A stretch of 5,669 nt of DNA, from the NCBI GenBank assembly GCA_021820675.1, contig JAKADI010000150.1, positions 1 through 5,669 of the forward strand. The letters are read 5' to 3'. The position numbers were made by a program, and so were the translations under genes. How positions within the stretch are numbered: the first letter of the stretch is position 1; each line of letters starts with the position of its first letter. This DNA is from Bacillota bacterium. GTDB lineage: Bacteria > Bacillota > Sulfobacillia > Sulfobacillales > Sulfobacillaceae. Of the stretch, positions 5,651 to 5,669 are shown one piece after another. The notes under the pieces are model-generated. The model searched no databases and was not told where the DNA came from. It saw only the letters and a list, made by a program, of their open reading frames with translations.

Positions 5651-5669
5651 GTGCGACCGGCAGGTCGCA
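5651..5669 (+). mobile_element. possible 5' end of a group II intron (class IIC-like), cut by the window edge
   Basis: The last 19 bases, GTGCGACCGGCAGGTCGCA, start with the group II 5' consensus GUGYG and fold into a perfect TGCGACC/GGTCGCA 7-bp hairpin with loop GGCA. As I recall it, the Oceanobacillus iheyensis IIC intron begins in the same way: GUGUGCCC, GGCAU, GGGUGCA. A hairpin ending at 5644 leaves 6 nt before the intron start, which fits the class IIC habit of inserting just after stem-loops. Only 19 bases are visible, so domains I-VI and a reverse transcriptase cannot be checked; chance resemblance is possible. Confidence 0.4.

Noticed and set aside
5583..5669. Open frame from an ATG at 5583 to the window end (29 codons)
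   Set aside because: Composition is dominated by hairpin-forming GC-rich sequence, there is no spaced ribosome site, and the translation shows no recognisable motif.

Overview
The window looks like a stretch of a Gram-positive (Firmicutes-type) chromosome. Shine-Dalgarno sites are strong and purine-rich, GTG and ATG starts are mixed, and base composition is near balanced. An acidophilic or thermophilic Sulfobacillus-like host is my guess from overall protein character only; nothing in the window proves it. There are five protein genes, all family-recognisable, and one gene-free right end of about 317 bp that holds the least ordinary sequence.

Left part (1-2390), cell-surface polysaccharide. 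A Wzy/O-antigen-ligase-type polytopic membrane protein is cut by the left window edge and runs rightward. It converges, 14 bp apart, with a leftward gene for a polyprenyl-phosphate sugar-1-phosphate transferase (WbaP/PglC-type phosphoglycosyltransferase). That transferase would start repeat-unit synthesis and the Wzy-like protein would polymerise or ligate the product, so this looks like the edge of an exopolysaccharide cluster.

Middle (2391-3875), a membrane-anchored GH84 glycoside hydrolase (O-GlcNAcase/beta-N-acetylglucosaminidase family). It diverges from the transferase across a 125-bp intergenic region. Nearly every family signature is intact, including the Asp-Asp catalytic pair. The divergent layout suggests that polysaccharide synthesis and trimming may be linked.

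Right part (3881-5352, leftward), a probable two-gene operon. A GTG-started FAD/NAD(P)H oxidoreductase of NDH-2 type is followed 29 bp later by a small four-helix membrane protein. The operon converges with the GH84 gene only 5 bp apart.

Right end (5353-5669). Nearest the oxidoreductase gene is an AT-rich promoter region with three tandem copies of (G)GATAAGT. Next comes a roughly 95-bp inverted-repeat element. The last ~109 bp are GC-rich (about 68% by my count) and full of hairpins. The final 19 bases, a 5' GTGCG followed by a perfect 7-bp hairpin, resemble the 5' end of a bacterial group II intron. They lie 6 nt after another hairpin, which is the geometry used by class IIC introns. The window ends before this can be confirmed.
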